Shown here: piece after piece, positions 1 through 10,613 of the stretch
Numbering within the stretch: position 1 is the stretch's first letter
Layout of the letters: the number at the start of each line of letters is the position of its first letter
Source of the DNA: Arbacia lixula
Taxonomy: Eukaryota; Echinodermata; Echinoidea; Arbacioida; Arbaciidae
Direction: 5' to 3'
Length of the DNA stretch: 64,000 nt
Assembly (NCBI GenBank): GCA_963669155.1
Contig: OZ022576.1
Location: 38,813,307-38,877,306 of the forward strand
Translations under genes and position numbers: made by a program
The notes under the pieces: generated by a model
What the model was told of the DNA's origin: nothing
The model's input: the letters and a program-made list of their open reading frames with translations, nothing else
The model's database searches: none

Positions 1-1066
1 GATGTTTGTAATGATATTAACATAAATTTCAAATATTAAGTTCCTACATTCTAAAAAAGATGTTTACTGACAGTTTCTTGCTTTTCGGCTTTGCTATCAA
101 ATTGAGGGAAGTCATTATTCTACGGATGCGCATAAAACAATTATAGCAGAAGTATGATATTACGTGATTAAGATGTAAACATTCACTCATGACTGATAAT
201 AATGACAGGAGATGAACACTAAAATTGAAACAAATAAATGGAGTATCCAACTATCCATTTTGTACTTGTATACCCATTCAACAAAACACAACTAAAAAAT
301 AACACACGCAGAGGATTGAGTTTCAGATTAAACTGTGCAAAATAAAGACTTCATGGTTTTCTTCACAGTAAATACACATTCAAGGCCTCTAGAAGTGGGG
401 ATAAGGGCATTATAATAATCATTACATTTTTTTTTTGAATCTCTGTTTTGCGCATGCTCGATTCCTTACGTTGTTATTTTTATTTTGCGAGCGAGCAGCT
501 CTACATAAAGAAAACTTGATTGAGGAAGTGTGAAAAATCATATTGGCCTTTGTGTGTATAACAATGATTTCTAAATGATAAACGAAATAAATTTACACGT
601 AATTATATCATATCACTCGTATATCATCGAGGCACATAAGGTTCAAAACGTGGCAGACTCGGCAGTTCTAAAGGGACCTTGAGTGTTTTGGTGGAGCTCT
701 TAATCAGGCGGTATGTTAATAAAATTAAAGGGACATTTTGTCAGCATGAGGCGCATTTAAGAAAAAAAAAATCATTGTGCTGACAAAAATGTCTCTTATG
801 CCGTCAAAATGTGCATTTCAATGCCATTACCCCCCCCCCCCCAAAAAAAAAAAAAAAAGAAAACACACACACACACAAAAAAAAAAACGGTTACATAAGT
901 TAATATTGTCGCGTTTTGTAAAGTAAAATGTATAATGATATAAATTCTGAAAAAAATAACACGCAACAACAACAAAACACGGATTCTTAAACTGACACAT
1001 AGGTCAATGGATAGATTATAGGGTCCATGGAAAGACATCAAGAAAGTCGATACTACATAAGCCCTA
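1..1066. other. Non-coding left edge
   Basis: No convincing exon is visible. The stretch holds a short hairpin at 730-797 and a low-complexity block near 830-890 (a C run, an A run and a CA microsatellite). If the putative minus-strand exon at 1520-1655 is real, this would be part of its first intron. Confidence 0.5.
730..797. repeat. Short inverted repeat
   Basis: GGGACATTTTGTCAGCA on the left pairs with TGCTGACAAAAATGTCTC on the right around an A-rich loop. It is probably a miniature foldback element or the end of one. No target duplication could be resolved. Confidence 0.55.
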
Positions 1067-1295
1067 CTCTGACAAAAGGAAGCAAGTGACAAATCACTCA
1101 AATCTGATTGGTATTGTTAGACTGTACCCAGCGTTCCCTACATACAGCCAAAATCTGGACAAGATGTATTCATCTTGCTGCGAGATATTCAATCTAACAT
1201 GATGTGGTGTTGCACTGATGCCAATGCAAGAGTCAGACACATTTTGCTCATTTACAAGAAAATTCTCTTTTGTTAGTTGCTTCCTTTTGTCAGAG
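1067..1295. mobile_element. Foldback MITE, family B copy 1 (TA-flanked)
   Basis: The terminal inverted repeats read CTCTGACAAAAGGAAGCAA at the left and its complement at the right, and the element is flanked by TA on both sides. The same family recurs at 24049-24209 and 60247-60481. It has no coding capacity. TA flanks and short inverted termini fit non-autonomous Tc1/mariner-type elements; the superfamily is inferred from the target dinucleotide only. Confidence 0.75.
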
Positions 1296-1519
1296 TATAC
1301 CCTCCCCTCGGATGCAATTCTCTTTGATCCCATGTTTGTTGTGCTTGAATTAAAACATCAAACCAGAGAGGTTACATAGAAGGTTCTAAGGCAGAGATAA
1401 TAAAAATACAATATTGAAAATGTCTGTTATCGAGAAATTGGTCAAATTAGTGATACATCCTTAAAATACGTACATGTATTTTGTCTTGTGCCAGTCGAGT
1501 ACTGGCACTAAACACTCAC

Positions 1520-1655
1520 ATTCGACAGCGCCATCTCCGTTCAATTCCATAAGTATTATTTTACCATGACAAGCGACTTCGCATGTGGGTACCGGTACAG
1601 ATGAACCAAACACAAAGTTAAATTTTGCACCATCGTCTTTTCTGTTTTCAGCCAT
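1520..1655 (-). CDS. Putative first coding exon of an unrecognised divergent gene
   Basis: On the minus strand an ATG at 1655 opens a 45-codon frame beginning MAENRKDDGAKF and ending before a strong GTGAGT donor (complement of 1514-1519). The residues look protein-like, with no simple-sequence bias and mixed hydrophobic and charged content (FNFVFGSS, then CEVACHGKIILMELNGDG). A second in-frame ATG lies two codons upstream, at 1661. Further exons would lie at lower coordinates and probably beyond the window; none was found in 1-1519. I do not recognise the family. Its head-to-head position about 0.7 kb from SEM1 would be natural for a divergent gene pair. It could still be a chance ORF. Confidence 0.3.
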
Positions 1656-2339
1656 TCGCATCAAGTTAATATTCTATATTAACCTACTTTGTCATTGGAG
1701 TAAGTAGCTTATCATCGTTTCCTTCATAAATGTGGTGAAAATGAGTTGTGATTTTCCGAGTTTTCACAAGCTGACAGCGATACTCATTGCCGGTGCAGTA
1801 CCACGTCTGGACGGGACTTGGGGACGAGGCACGCCAGAGATACGGCGCGGTGATCGCTGTATGTAAGCCTGACCAGCGGTATGCTGTTGGAGCTGGAGTG
1901 CGGGGCTTGTTTCTGCATGAGATTGAAAACGACAACTCTTACTATAATGCTATCATTGTGTTCATATGCCCTTTTGGAAGTTGCGCTTGTTAAAGTATTA
2001 AGAATTTCTTGTTCAGTTATCAATGACCTCTTGTATATGGGATCATGTTTTTCAGGATGTTTCTTTGGATTGACAACTCATTTAGACAAAGGCTTGTAAA
2101 AGACTATTCTAGCAAAGTTTAGACACCGAGAAATTAGAATAATCAGACTAGTACATGTACTTGGTCATGATATTCTTTTACTTTAATTCACTCAAATTGT
2201 GACTTCAACTTTTATATATTTTTTTACAAATATCTTTTAAGTTGATTAGTTATGAATGATTATTAGGTAGAGAACTTTCTGTAATAATTTCTCATTCATG
2301 TCTTTTATAACTCTGTGCAGGTATACCAAGCCCTGCAAA
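1656..2339. promoter_or_regulatory. Likely SEM1 promoter and 5' UTR, possibly bidirectional
   Basis: This interval separates the SEM1 ATG (2340) from the putative minus-strand exon. A CpG-richer patch at about 1790-1915 stands out from AT-rich surroundings and contains donor-like sites (GTATGT near 1859, GTAAGC near 1863). A good acceptor, CTCTGTGCAG, ends at 2320, only 19 nt before the SEM1 ATG. A spliced non-coding first exon of SEM1 joining to 2321 is therefore plausible. No TATA box or mapped start site can be claimed. Confidence 0.4.
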
Positions 2340-5261
2340 ATGACCGATAAGGGGGAGAAAGACAAGAAGGTTGACCTGGGTCTTCTGGAAGAGGACGATG
2401 AATTCGAAGAGTTTCCTGCTGAAGGTGAACATTCGTTTCCTCACTAATGATAAGTTGAATTGAATAGAAGCAGAGCAATCAACAAAAGAGATTGGCAAAC
2501 AAGGGAAGTTGCAGATTTTTCAAAATCATGATTACTAGAATTTAATTCTTATAAGTTACCTTCATTGGAAACTCCATTGGTCTGAAATGATGTATTGTAT
2601 GGAATTCACATTGTTCTTGTGCACCTTGCGTAAACAAGGCAATACCTAGACCATTGCTATTTTTATAGAGCAAGATTGTCAGACTAATGATTACGCTTGA
2701 AAACACAAATACATTTCTTGCAATTTGTCTTTTTTTGTTTGAACATTTACCAATCTGTAAAAAAATGAATAAAAAAAAAAGACAATACTCTGGGAGAGTA
2801 TTCTTCAGTTTTGGCACAACTTCAATTGTAATACAGGATGTAAATGGATTATGTTGTAAACATGAATAGCGAAATTGTTTTTGGTTATATGAATGTAGTG
2901 AAAATATTTGATATTGGTTACATGAAAGTAGCAAATATAGTTAATGCTGGTTACATGAATACTGCAAAAAGGCTTGAGTAATGATTATGCTTCATATTGC
3001 TTTATAATTCTAGTTTATGAATACAGAGAAAATGGTTTGATATTGGTTATATGATTAATAAACATGTAGCTCTTGGCATAGTGTAATTTTGCATGTATTG
3101 TGATGCTGCAATGCTGCATATTGCGGTTCTTCAGGGCAACAGTTCACAGGTAAAATGCGAATGTGTGGTCAGTCTGGCTACCATTATATTGAATAATACA
3201 AAGGTACTTGTACATACATGTACATGTACACTCCAGCTCAAAGGAATTGGCATAGGGAAAGGGAAAGGGAAGAAAGGGAAGGAGCCGCAGTTGAAAACCG
3301 CGGTTTATTTTGTCCTGCTCAGCATGAAACACAATGCTTTTTAGGCTAAAGCATCATGTTTCATGCTGAACTAGAAAAAATATACCGCGGTTTAAAACTG
3401 GTGCCTTCCCTTTCTTCCCTTTTCCTTTCCCTATGCCAATTCCTTTGAGCTGTAATGTATGTACTGGGTGAGTCAGAAACAATATTACACTATCTTTCAT
3501 GCTCATATTACAAATACAAGAATAAATCATAATTCTTGTACCAGTGTCAGATAGAGCAACTCTTCCAGTCTAATTTGATTCCACATGTGTGGGGAATCAG
3601 CAATGAATTTATTGGGAAGGAACAAAATAATTGTTCTGGGTGAAAATCCATTTGCGCCAATTTCAACAATGCCTTGCGTGATTTGGATTCCACTACACAA
3701 TAAGCTTGGCGCAAATGGGTTTAGACACTTTTTTCAAACAATGGCTATTGTGCACTCAACCATAACAACAGCACTCTATCCACACATGCTAGAAATTCTC
3801 TTTGAATCCCAAATTTTCTTTAAAAAATACTTAATTTGAAAAGTGTAACATTTTTTCTTTTTAGGCTAAAGCATCATGTTTCATGCTGAACTGGACAAAA
3901 TATACCGCGGTTTAAAACTGTGGCTCCTTCCCTTTCTTCCCTTTTCCTTTCCCTTTGCCAATTCCTTTAAGCTGTAATGTATGTACTGGGTGAGTCAGAA
4001 ACAACCTGTATATTACATGCCACATCGACTGAACAGCTATGAGCTGTGATACTCCATATCTCTTTTAGATAAGTAGATAAGAAGTGTTCTTACAAGTATT
4101 TGCCATGACGCGAAGTACAATGTTGTTTTGTTTCTGTGGTCATCTTTTGTTCAGTGGAGTTCGTCAGAACAACTGTGTTGTACTTGTGCAGTTGTCCACA
4201 TGCCAACATGTATTTGCACTAGTCAGTGTAACATATTGTATCCTAGATCTGATGCCAAATATCTCTCCTTATTTACATGTGTTTCTCTATCTCTCTCTTG
4301 CGTCTTCCTGCCTCTGTTCTTGCCATGGCCGTTTAATGGAACTTCTTGCTGGTGAACAGAATGGAAGCGTGATGAAGAGGACCCTTCAGACAGCAACGTC
4401 TGGGAAGATAACTGGGATGATGACAATGTAGAAGATGACTTCTCTGTGCAGTTGAGGTAAGTATTTTTCACCTTTTGGAATTAATGAATACAATAAGTAC
4501 CGTATCAACTGGTAGATTAGATGCACCGGTAGATAAGACGCACCCAGACTTTGAGCACGCAATATAAAAAAAACAAAAAAACATGTAAAGTATCATGTTA
4601 AATATTTACATGTTTTGGACAGATTCAGATGAAATGCACATGTTCATACACTTTTGTTATAGATTGTATGATTTATTTGTATACCATATTTCAACAGATA
4701 TCTACTGTCATTAGCTAGTGATGAGGTATAACTATTAAGTACCAATCATATTCTTTTTAGTTATCAATTTGCAATTGACAATGAGATTTCATTTTTGTGA
4801 TGCATGTGGAAGCATCTTGTCCTCCTTCTTTGGTTGTGTTTTCCATCAGTTGATATGTATTGCATTTTGGTTTACAGCCTTGTCATGAGCATTTCTTTGT
4901 GTAATTTTATTATGTATTGTGTTACTTATTTGGACATAGGGACTCTAGAGAGGACAGTGCAATCTCATTGATGGGGCTACCCTGTTTAAGAAACACTAAA
5001 GAAAAAATGAATAAATGAGGCGTAATGGAGATTTAAACTTCAGTCATGATTTTAGAAGAACAGCAGCATGATTATGAATGTGGTCATTTCTATTTTAAGT
5101 GAAGTAGTATAACATGACACATTCAGGTAATATGCTCATCAACTCAAATGAAGATTCAAAATATGATTATTTTATTGCATTATTTCCTTGCACATAGGGC
5201 GGAGCTGGAGAAACATGGGCACAAAGCGAGCAGTCAAGAACAGGAGCCCATGCGGTCATAG
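2340..5261 (+). CDS. SEM1: SEM1/DSS1, 26S proteasome lid subunit
   Basis: Three coding exons join in frame: 2340-2424, 4360-4456 and 5198-5261, giving 81 aa (the human protein is 70 aa). Residues 1-28 start [20 protein letters not shown] and continue into the hallmark acidic DEFEEFPAE segment. Exon 2 carries the second acidic and tryptophan motif, [15 protein letters not shown], and exon 3 the helical tail AELEKHG. All junctions are GT-AG (donors GTGAAC and GTAAGT). SEM1/DSS1 is an intrinsically disordered subunit of the proteasome lid, also found in TREX-2 and bound to BRCA2 in homologous recombination. The extra length lies in the N-terminal lysine-rich stretch and the C-terminal [10 protein letters not shown] tail. 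Foldback elements sit in intron 1 (2425-4359). A spliced 5' UTR is likely because a splice acceptor ends at 2320. Confidence 0.96.
3229..3457. mobile_element. Foldback MITE, family A copy 1 (TA-flanked)
   Basis: A nearly complete palindrome: CACTCCAGCTCAAAGGAATT at the left end and its complement at the right, with a GGGAAAGGGAA tract, a CCGCGGT motif and an AGCATGAAACA block mirrored about a central AAAGCATCATG. TA lies on each side. It sits in SEM1 intron 1. Other copies are at 3858 (half), 11548, 12151 and 41868. Confidence 0.85.
3858..4004. mobile_element. Right half of a family A element, locally duplicated with its flank
   Basis: Only the right arm is present, starting at the TTTTTAGGCTAAAGC centre. 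It is followed by GTATGTACTGGGTGAGTCAG, the same unique flank that follows the complete copy at 3229-3457. The shared flank shows that this is a duplication of the interval about 3338-3482, not an independent insertion. Confidence 0.8.
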
Positions 5262-7964
5262 CATCCTGGAGCTTCACCACCAAATGTACAAAGTGTATTA
5301 TAATTTTGTCAACGTCATACAGGATGTATTGATGTGTTGATGACATTGATGTTACAGCGCAGATGTACATGTACAGTTAATAAGGCACACTTCAAGAGGG
5401 GTTATGCAGAGTGAGGCCCCTCTTTGTGCATGTAGATTGTTGAAAAACTTAAGAATGTGCGTGAAGGTGATGATCTGCTAGCATCAACACTTTCAGTATC
5501 GAGAACACTGTGATGTGGTGGTGGGAGATCTCAGAGAGATTCTGGGTTCGACCCTGACCTGGGGCATTCTCATTGGACTTAAACATCTTGCTCATGTATG
5601 CCCCTCTCAAAATAGTAAATGGTTACCTGGCATGATTTATTCCTGATATAATTAGATCAACTAGTTTCTTTACAATCAAATACATTAGAGGGAAAGCATG
5701 TAAAACATGTACATGTACATGTAAGGAACCAGTTGTTAGCATATTGATGTATCGTAGTGTGCCACTGCTCATATGGGCAGTATTTATTCTAAAGGAATTG
5801 CTATACTATTGTGTACACTATTCTACTGCACTGGTATCAGTTGGTGTTACACTAGTTTTTCAGCATATCTCTGTAGCTATTGTCGAGAGGACGAGTTGTG
5901 CAGCTTAAAAGTGTGTCCTAAAGTAGATTTTAAAATTTGATGAGAATTGTAGAGAAAAACATAAAGCAGATAAGCTTTTGGGTGCGCTGGGACCATATCA
6001 CCAAGAAAAGGATTTGTGTCACTCAATTCTTTTTCAGTTCCTGGCCACTCGTTGCAGATTTGTTGGTGGGAAATATTTGTGAACATTAAACACAATCAAG
6101 GTTTCTATAGGATTTACTGTAATGTCAGAAGACTGTAAGTTGCCCATCTTTTCCTACTCGTAATGATGATACTTGACGATATTACAGAAGTATTATTACG
6201 GTAGTTATTACGATATTACGGTAGTGTGACATGGAAACGAACGGCACAAGATAGATCAAGATGGAAAAATGATGAGGAGCCCTTCCTTCAGCAGTGGAGA
6301 GAAATAGGCTAAATAGATCCTACTCCACATTTGTATTGTTCTTTATGAATATAAATCCTTAAAAAAAAACCCATTTTTGTCTGTGTCAAAATTTACATCA
6401 ACAATCAGATTTGCTGTGTTGTGCTTACCACAGTTGAATACTATGATTTACCACAGATGACTGAACTCCTATCAGATAGATGATTTAAGGTAGTCCATTT
6501 TTGACATCCCCGGTTTTCCTTCTTTTTTTTTGCACTTAATATCCTAATTCATTGCGATATTTGGAGAACGCAGTCCATGTATATTATAAATTATTCACTA
6601 ATGTTCTTTATTAATACATTAATGATATTTGATTGAGCAAGAGTATCACATGTTTGCACAAGTAGATATAATACTGGTTTGCAAGTCGATTGTCGGTGTG
6701 AAAGCTGTAAATCATTCACAGTATTTTTTTTAATTACTGGTGGTCTTTTCTGTGCCAGTAATAATTCTACATGTATGCATAAAGGGGAGAGAACTTGGTA
6801 CTCAGATGATGCATACTTTGTAATTTCTGGATGAAAGTGGTAAAATCAGGGAGTTTCCGTCTTTACACATTGGTTGTATCAGCTCATCTTTGAGAATATG
6901 TCTGAGCTCTGACAGAAATCGCAAGCCTTATCAACTTCATAAACAACTGTTTTTGTACTAGCAAGGCAAGCTTCATAATTTTGACTTTTGTTTTCCTAGG
7001 TCATGCTTTGTGCAGTTGAAAGGCACTGTGATGAAGAGTGTCTTTTGTCCTGTTATTTGTTTAGTGTTCGATTCCTTGGTATGGGGAATGTACACACATT
7101 GATTCCTACTACTTTCATGTGGGGTATTGCATAAATGATGATAAAGAATCATAAAATAATTTGGTCATTTTCTTTTTTTGGTTTCCTTTGTTTTTGCATT
7201 TGTGTAGAAATGTCATTAGATTTTAGGGGAAGTGTGGAATACGTGTGAAAGGAATTTGCTGATTTTAGCAAATGACATGGGTTTGAGAGTAAATGGTACA
7301 TACATCAGCAAAATACAAACAAAACAAAGCAAAACAACCTTTTGGAGCTTCTCTTTTTCTGAAAGGCCTTGAAATAGTTGAAGTAGGACATTTATATTGT
7401 GTTTTTATTTTTGTAACAAGCTGAAATGTAATATTTATGGCCAAACTTCTTCAGGTCTGGTTGAGAATGTTTGAATGAATGTTGATGGTGAGTCTCTTGG
7501 TTATGGATAGCATTGTGTATTGATATACATGTGTGTATGTGTGTGTGTGTGTGTGTGTGCAAGGATGTATGATGCATATACATCATTGGTGTATGTAGCT
7601 GTGTCTGTGATGTTATACTGTAGCTATATATTTTTTGTGTTGAGACAAAATATTTACATCTTGGGGCATTTTTAAAACAATATATCCTACATTTCTCATC
7701 TTCATGCCTACTGTTTTGGGTTGTTTTTATTTTTAAGACAACCTTTTCTTCTCCACTAGCATGGGCTCTGGGCAGTGGTTTCTTTGTTCCTGTCTGCACT
7801 AAGGTCTTATACCCTAGAATATATGTGGTAATAAATTGCTTCATAGTCTTGTGTCCAGACTTTCCTTTTAGGTTCTGCGAAAGGTAGAAATGACCTAGTC
7901 TGGCTTCCCGGCTTTTGGACACTGCTAATTTATACTTACAGGTAAAAGTCTAGCCTAGGTACAA

Positions 7965-8143
7965 GGCTGTGAGGTGCATGGAAACAACCAAGTCTGTTAA
8001 CAACTATGTCAGGTAACACAGACTATGCCCTAATGGCGTCATAGCTCATCCGGCTTCTTCCCCTCGAGGATGGGATGGGGCATAGTCTGTGCTAACAGAC
8101 ATAGTTGTTAACAGACTGGGTTGTGTCCATGCACCCGACAGCC
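7965..8143. mobile_element. Foldback element
   Basis: The arms GGCTGT..GTGCATGGA, CAACC and GTCTGTTAACAACTATGTC are mirrored at the right end, leaving a short loop around 8040-8070. It has no coding capacity. A miniature inverted-repeat transposon is the simplest reading; the target duplication is not resolved. Confidence 0.65.
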
Positions 8144-9169
8144 TAGTAGCTAGTAAATGTCTATTACTCACAGGACTAGTCATTCTTTCATTCTCTTTTC
8201 TCCCTCCATGCATCCTTTGGCGAGCCAGAGAAGGAATTGAGGATGATTTATAATCTAATGTTATAGTTTCAAATGAAAATGCCCAACAGGGAGCCAGGCT
8301 AGAAATGACCCACGACATAAATCCAAGCAATGGTTTTTCATTTTGAGATTTATACATGATATGATACAGTATATCAACACACGCCATGAAACTCTGCAGT
8401 AATTGAGTGAGGTTAAATGGTTAAGGACCAGAAACCTAACATAACGATGGATATGTGACGACACCACTTCAGTACTCCATCCTTCAGGGCACCGAAGTGG
8501 CGTCGTCATGTCTATTGTCTATAGTGGGCAAACAAAGGGAAAACCGAATGACCATGACATCCGTCCGTTCACCCACCCCCCACATACGTTCCAAAGCACC
8601 ATTCGCATTGTGAGTCAATGGTGCGATCCCAAGAAAGAGCTCCGGCGGCCACGCCCATTTTAGTTGATTTAAAGGGCGGCATTGAATACCGCCTACACCT
8701 GTTCAAGGGAGCATAAAGAGCAGTGCAGTGGCACACGTTTTGTACATGTATTGTGTTTGTACTCTTGTCTTCATCACATGAATATTCTAGGTTTCTTGAG
8801 ATTTAGAGTAGAAAAAAAGTCATTTCTAGTTTCAACTTTTTTTATTGATAATAAAACAAAAGTCAATGTACAAAGTACAACATGACGAGCATGACCGACT
8901 TTAATACTGAGTCATAACGCCATAATCACATGCGTGCCGACGACAACCCGGATTTTAGAATGGGGCTTTAGACACCCGACCCATGCTAAACTCACTCACC
9001 TGTACTCGTATACCTTGTGTGGGCGGGTGAATCCCGCTCAGCGTGGATTCCCCACTTACGGTCCAAATAAAATTCATGACGATATTGAAAGTTACTTCGT
9101 TCTTGGCATGTACAAGTGGGATTTAGTCGTGCCCGAGGGAAGTTTGTATGTGTGTGTGGGTGTGTGCAT

Positions 9170-9225
9170 AGGCGGGGTGGGGGAGGGGGGGGGGGGAGGG
9201 GGAGGGAGGGGGAGGGGGGAGGGTC
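9170..9225 (+). repeat. G-rich low-complexity tract
   Basis: Long runs of G are broken by single A or T. The tract could form G-quadruplexes in single strands and is also prone to sequencing error. It lies in the presumed CERS1 upstream region. Confidence 0.7.
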
Positions 9226-10613
9226 TAAAATCATCCTGACAAAAGATGAGCCTGTTCATGTTTTATATGTTTATATAGGCTATTATATATGTCCAAAAAT
9301 GTTGCAAATTTATACTCTCATTTTTGTTGTTCTGTGCAATGATTCTATTAATAGGTCTGTAAAATAAATCATAGGATCAAAACAGAAAAGAAATAGAGAA
9401 ATGGAATCAAGGATCACAGATATTAGTGCTGAAAAGAATCTCTATGATACCCCAGTATGTTGGGAACTGATATCTGACCCCCGCAATTGCGATTTTCATT
9501 TACCCCCACCCCCTTTGCCCCGACTCCGATAATTATTTAAGATTTAAGATTATTTAACAATTTTTCTTCGAAATAACGTAGAACTATGCCGCACAATGAT
9601 GTAGGCCTCATTCCTGTCGGGAAAAGTTACACTGAGTCAAACTTGTTTACTGTCATTTCATTGCTTAATACCACATAGTCCTCCCTCAACACCCCAGTTC
9701 TCTGGGTCGTTAAGTTCCGAAGTTACTAGTATATGCTGCAAGCGGGCTATGTCTCGGGGCTCCAGTGCTGTTGTAATACACTCTTATATTTTCAATAACA
9801 GTATTGTAACTTGCCATTCGTTGGTGACTATCATGGCAACATGTGCAATGTAATGAAAGCTCATTGGCCATTTTAAAAATTGCCATGGTAGTTATTATCG
9901 GACGGTACTTATTATTGAAAACCTAATAATGGCCAAGGATTGCACTATGAATTTCGAACACTTTGTTTTCTCAAATCCTAATGTTGTCCTTGACTTTCTT
10001 GATGTGAACTCTTGTGATGTTTTATTGTCATGTACTACCCCCTCCTCATCGTCACCATCACAATCATTGGCGCTCCGCTATATTGTTTTTCCATACCATA
10101 ATCAGATAATTTATACCCGGGTCAAAGGGCCCCCGTAGAACAGTGTTGAACCACTAAAGGGGTTTCCCCGTGTAAATAATACTAATAAATGAATAAACGA
10201 AATAAAAACGGTTATTTTCATGAATGCCTTTTTTTTCAAGGTCGGATTAATCATTACAAAACATAACAGTGCCATAGTTTGAGGGCATACTTCGCACGCA
10301 ATGACGATCGACCTTTTTGGTCATGATTTTGAACAACATTACCACGGCGGCCGAATTTAATCTGTGTCTTTCTTATTGGTTGAGTCGAGGGGGATCGGCA
10401 ATGGGGGGAAAGGGCATACCAGTGCACGATACGATTGTGCATGTGATAATATAACGCAGTGCAGTGCTAGTTACAGTACCGCACCACCCCTTTGTAGCAG
10501 CGGTGACGACCCAGCCCGATTAGGAGACGTCTCTGTTTTAATTCGTTGTTTTTGTGCTGGAAATAAAGAAACAACTACGAGGAGGGGAACCAGTCGAAGT
10601 AGACCCAATCAAA

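Larger units (their letters stand above)
5262..10613. other. SEM1 3' side, intergenic DNA and CERS1 5' region
   Basis: There is no further conserved exon. The proximal part is presumably SEM1 3' UTR, but I could not choose a polyadenylation site. Contents: a TG microsatellite near 7527-7560, a foldback element at 7965-8143, a short hairpin at about 8456-8508 (GACGACACCACTTC and its partner), and a G-rich tract near 9170-9225. The last roughly 200 bp are CpG-richer and are the likely CERS1 5' UTR. An in-frame TAA at 10539-10541 precedes the CERS1 ATG. Confidence 0.5.

Noticed and set aside
7392-7922. 176-codon open frame on the minus strand
   Set aside because: It crosses a TG microsatellite (His/Thr repeats), lacks recognisable domains, and lies on the 3' side of SEM1. 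Likely chance.
9680-9775. Possible structured RNA gene (CTCTGGGTCGTTAAGTTCCG region)
   Set aside because: No cloverleaf, 5S internal control region or snRNA signature could be drawn.
10554-10613. Earlier start for CERS1 (20 extra codons)
   Set aside because: The upstream frame is open back to a TAA at 10539, but it begins at GTG with no ATG. The ATG at 10614 has A at -3.
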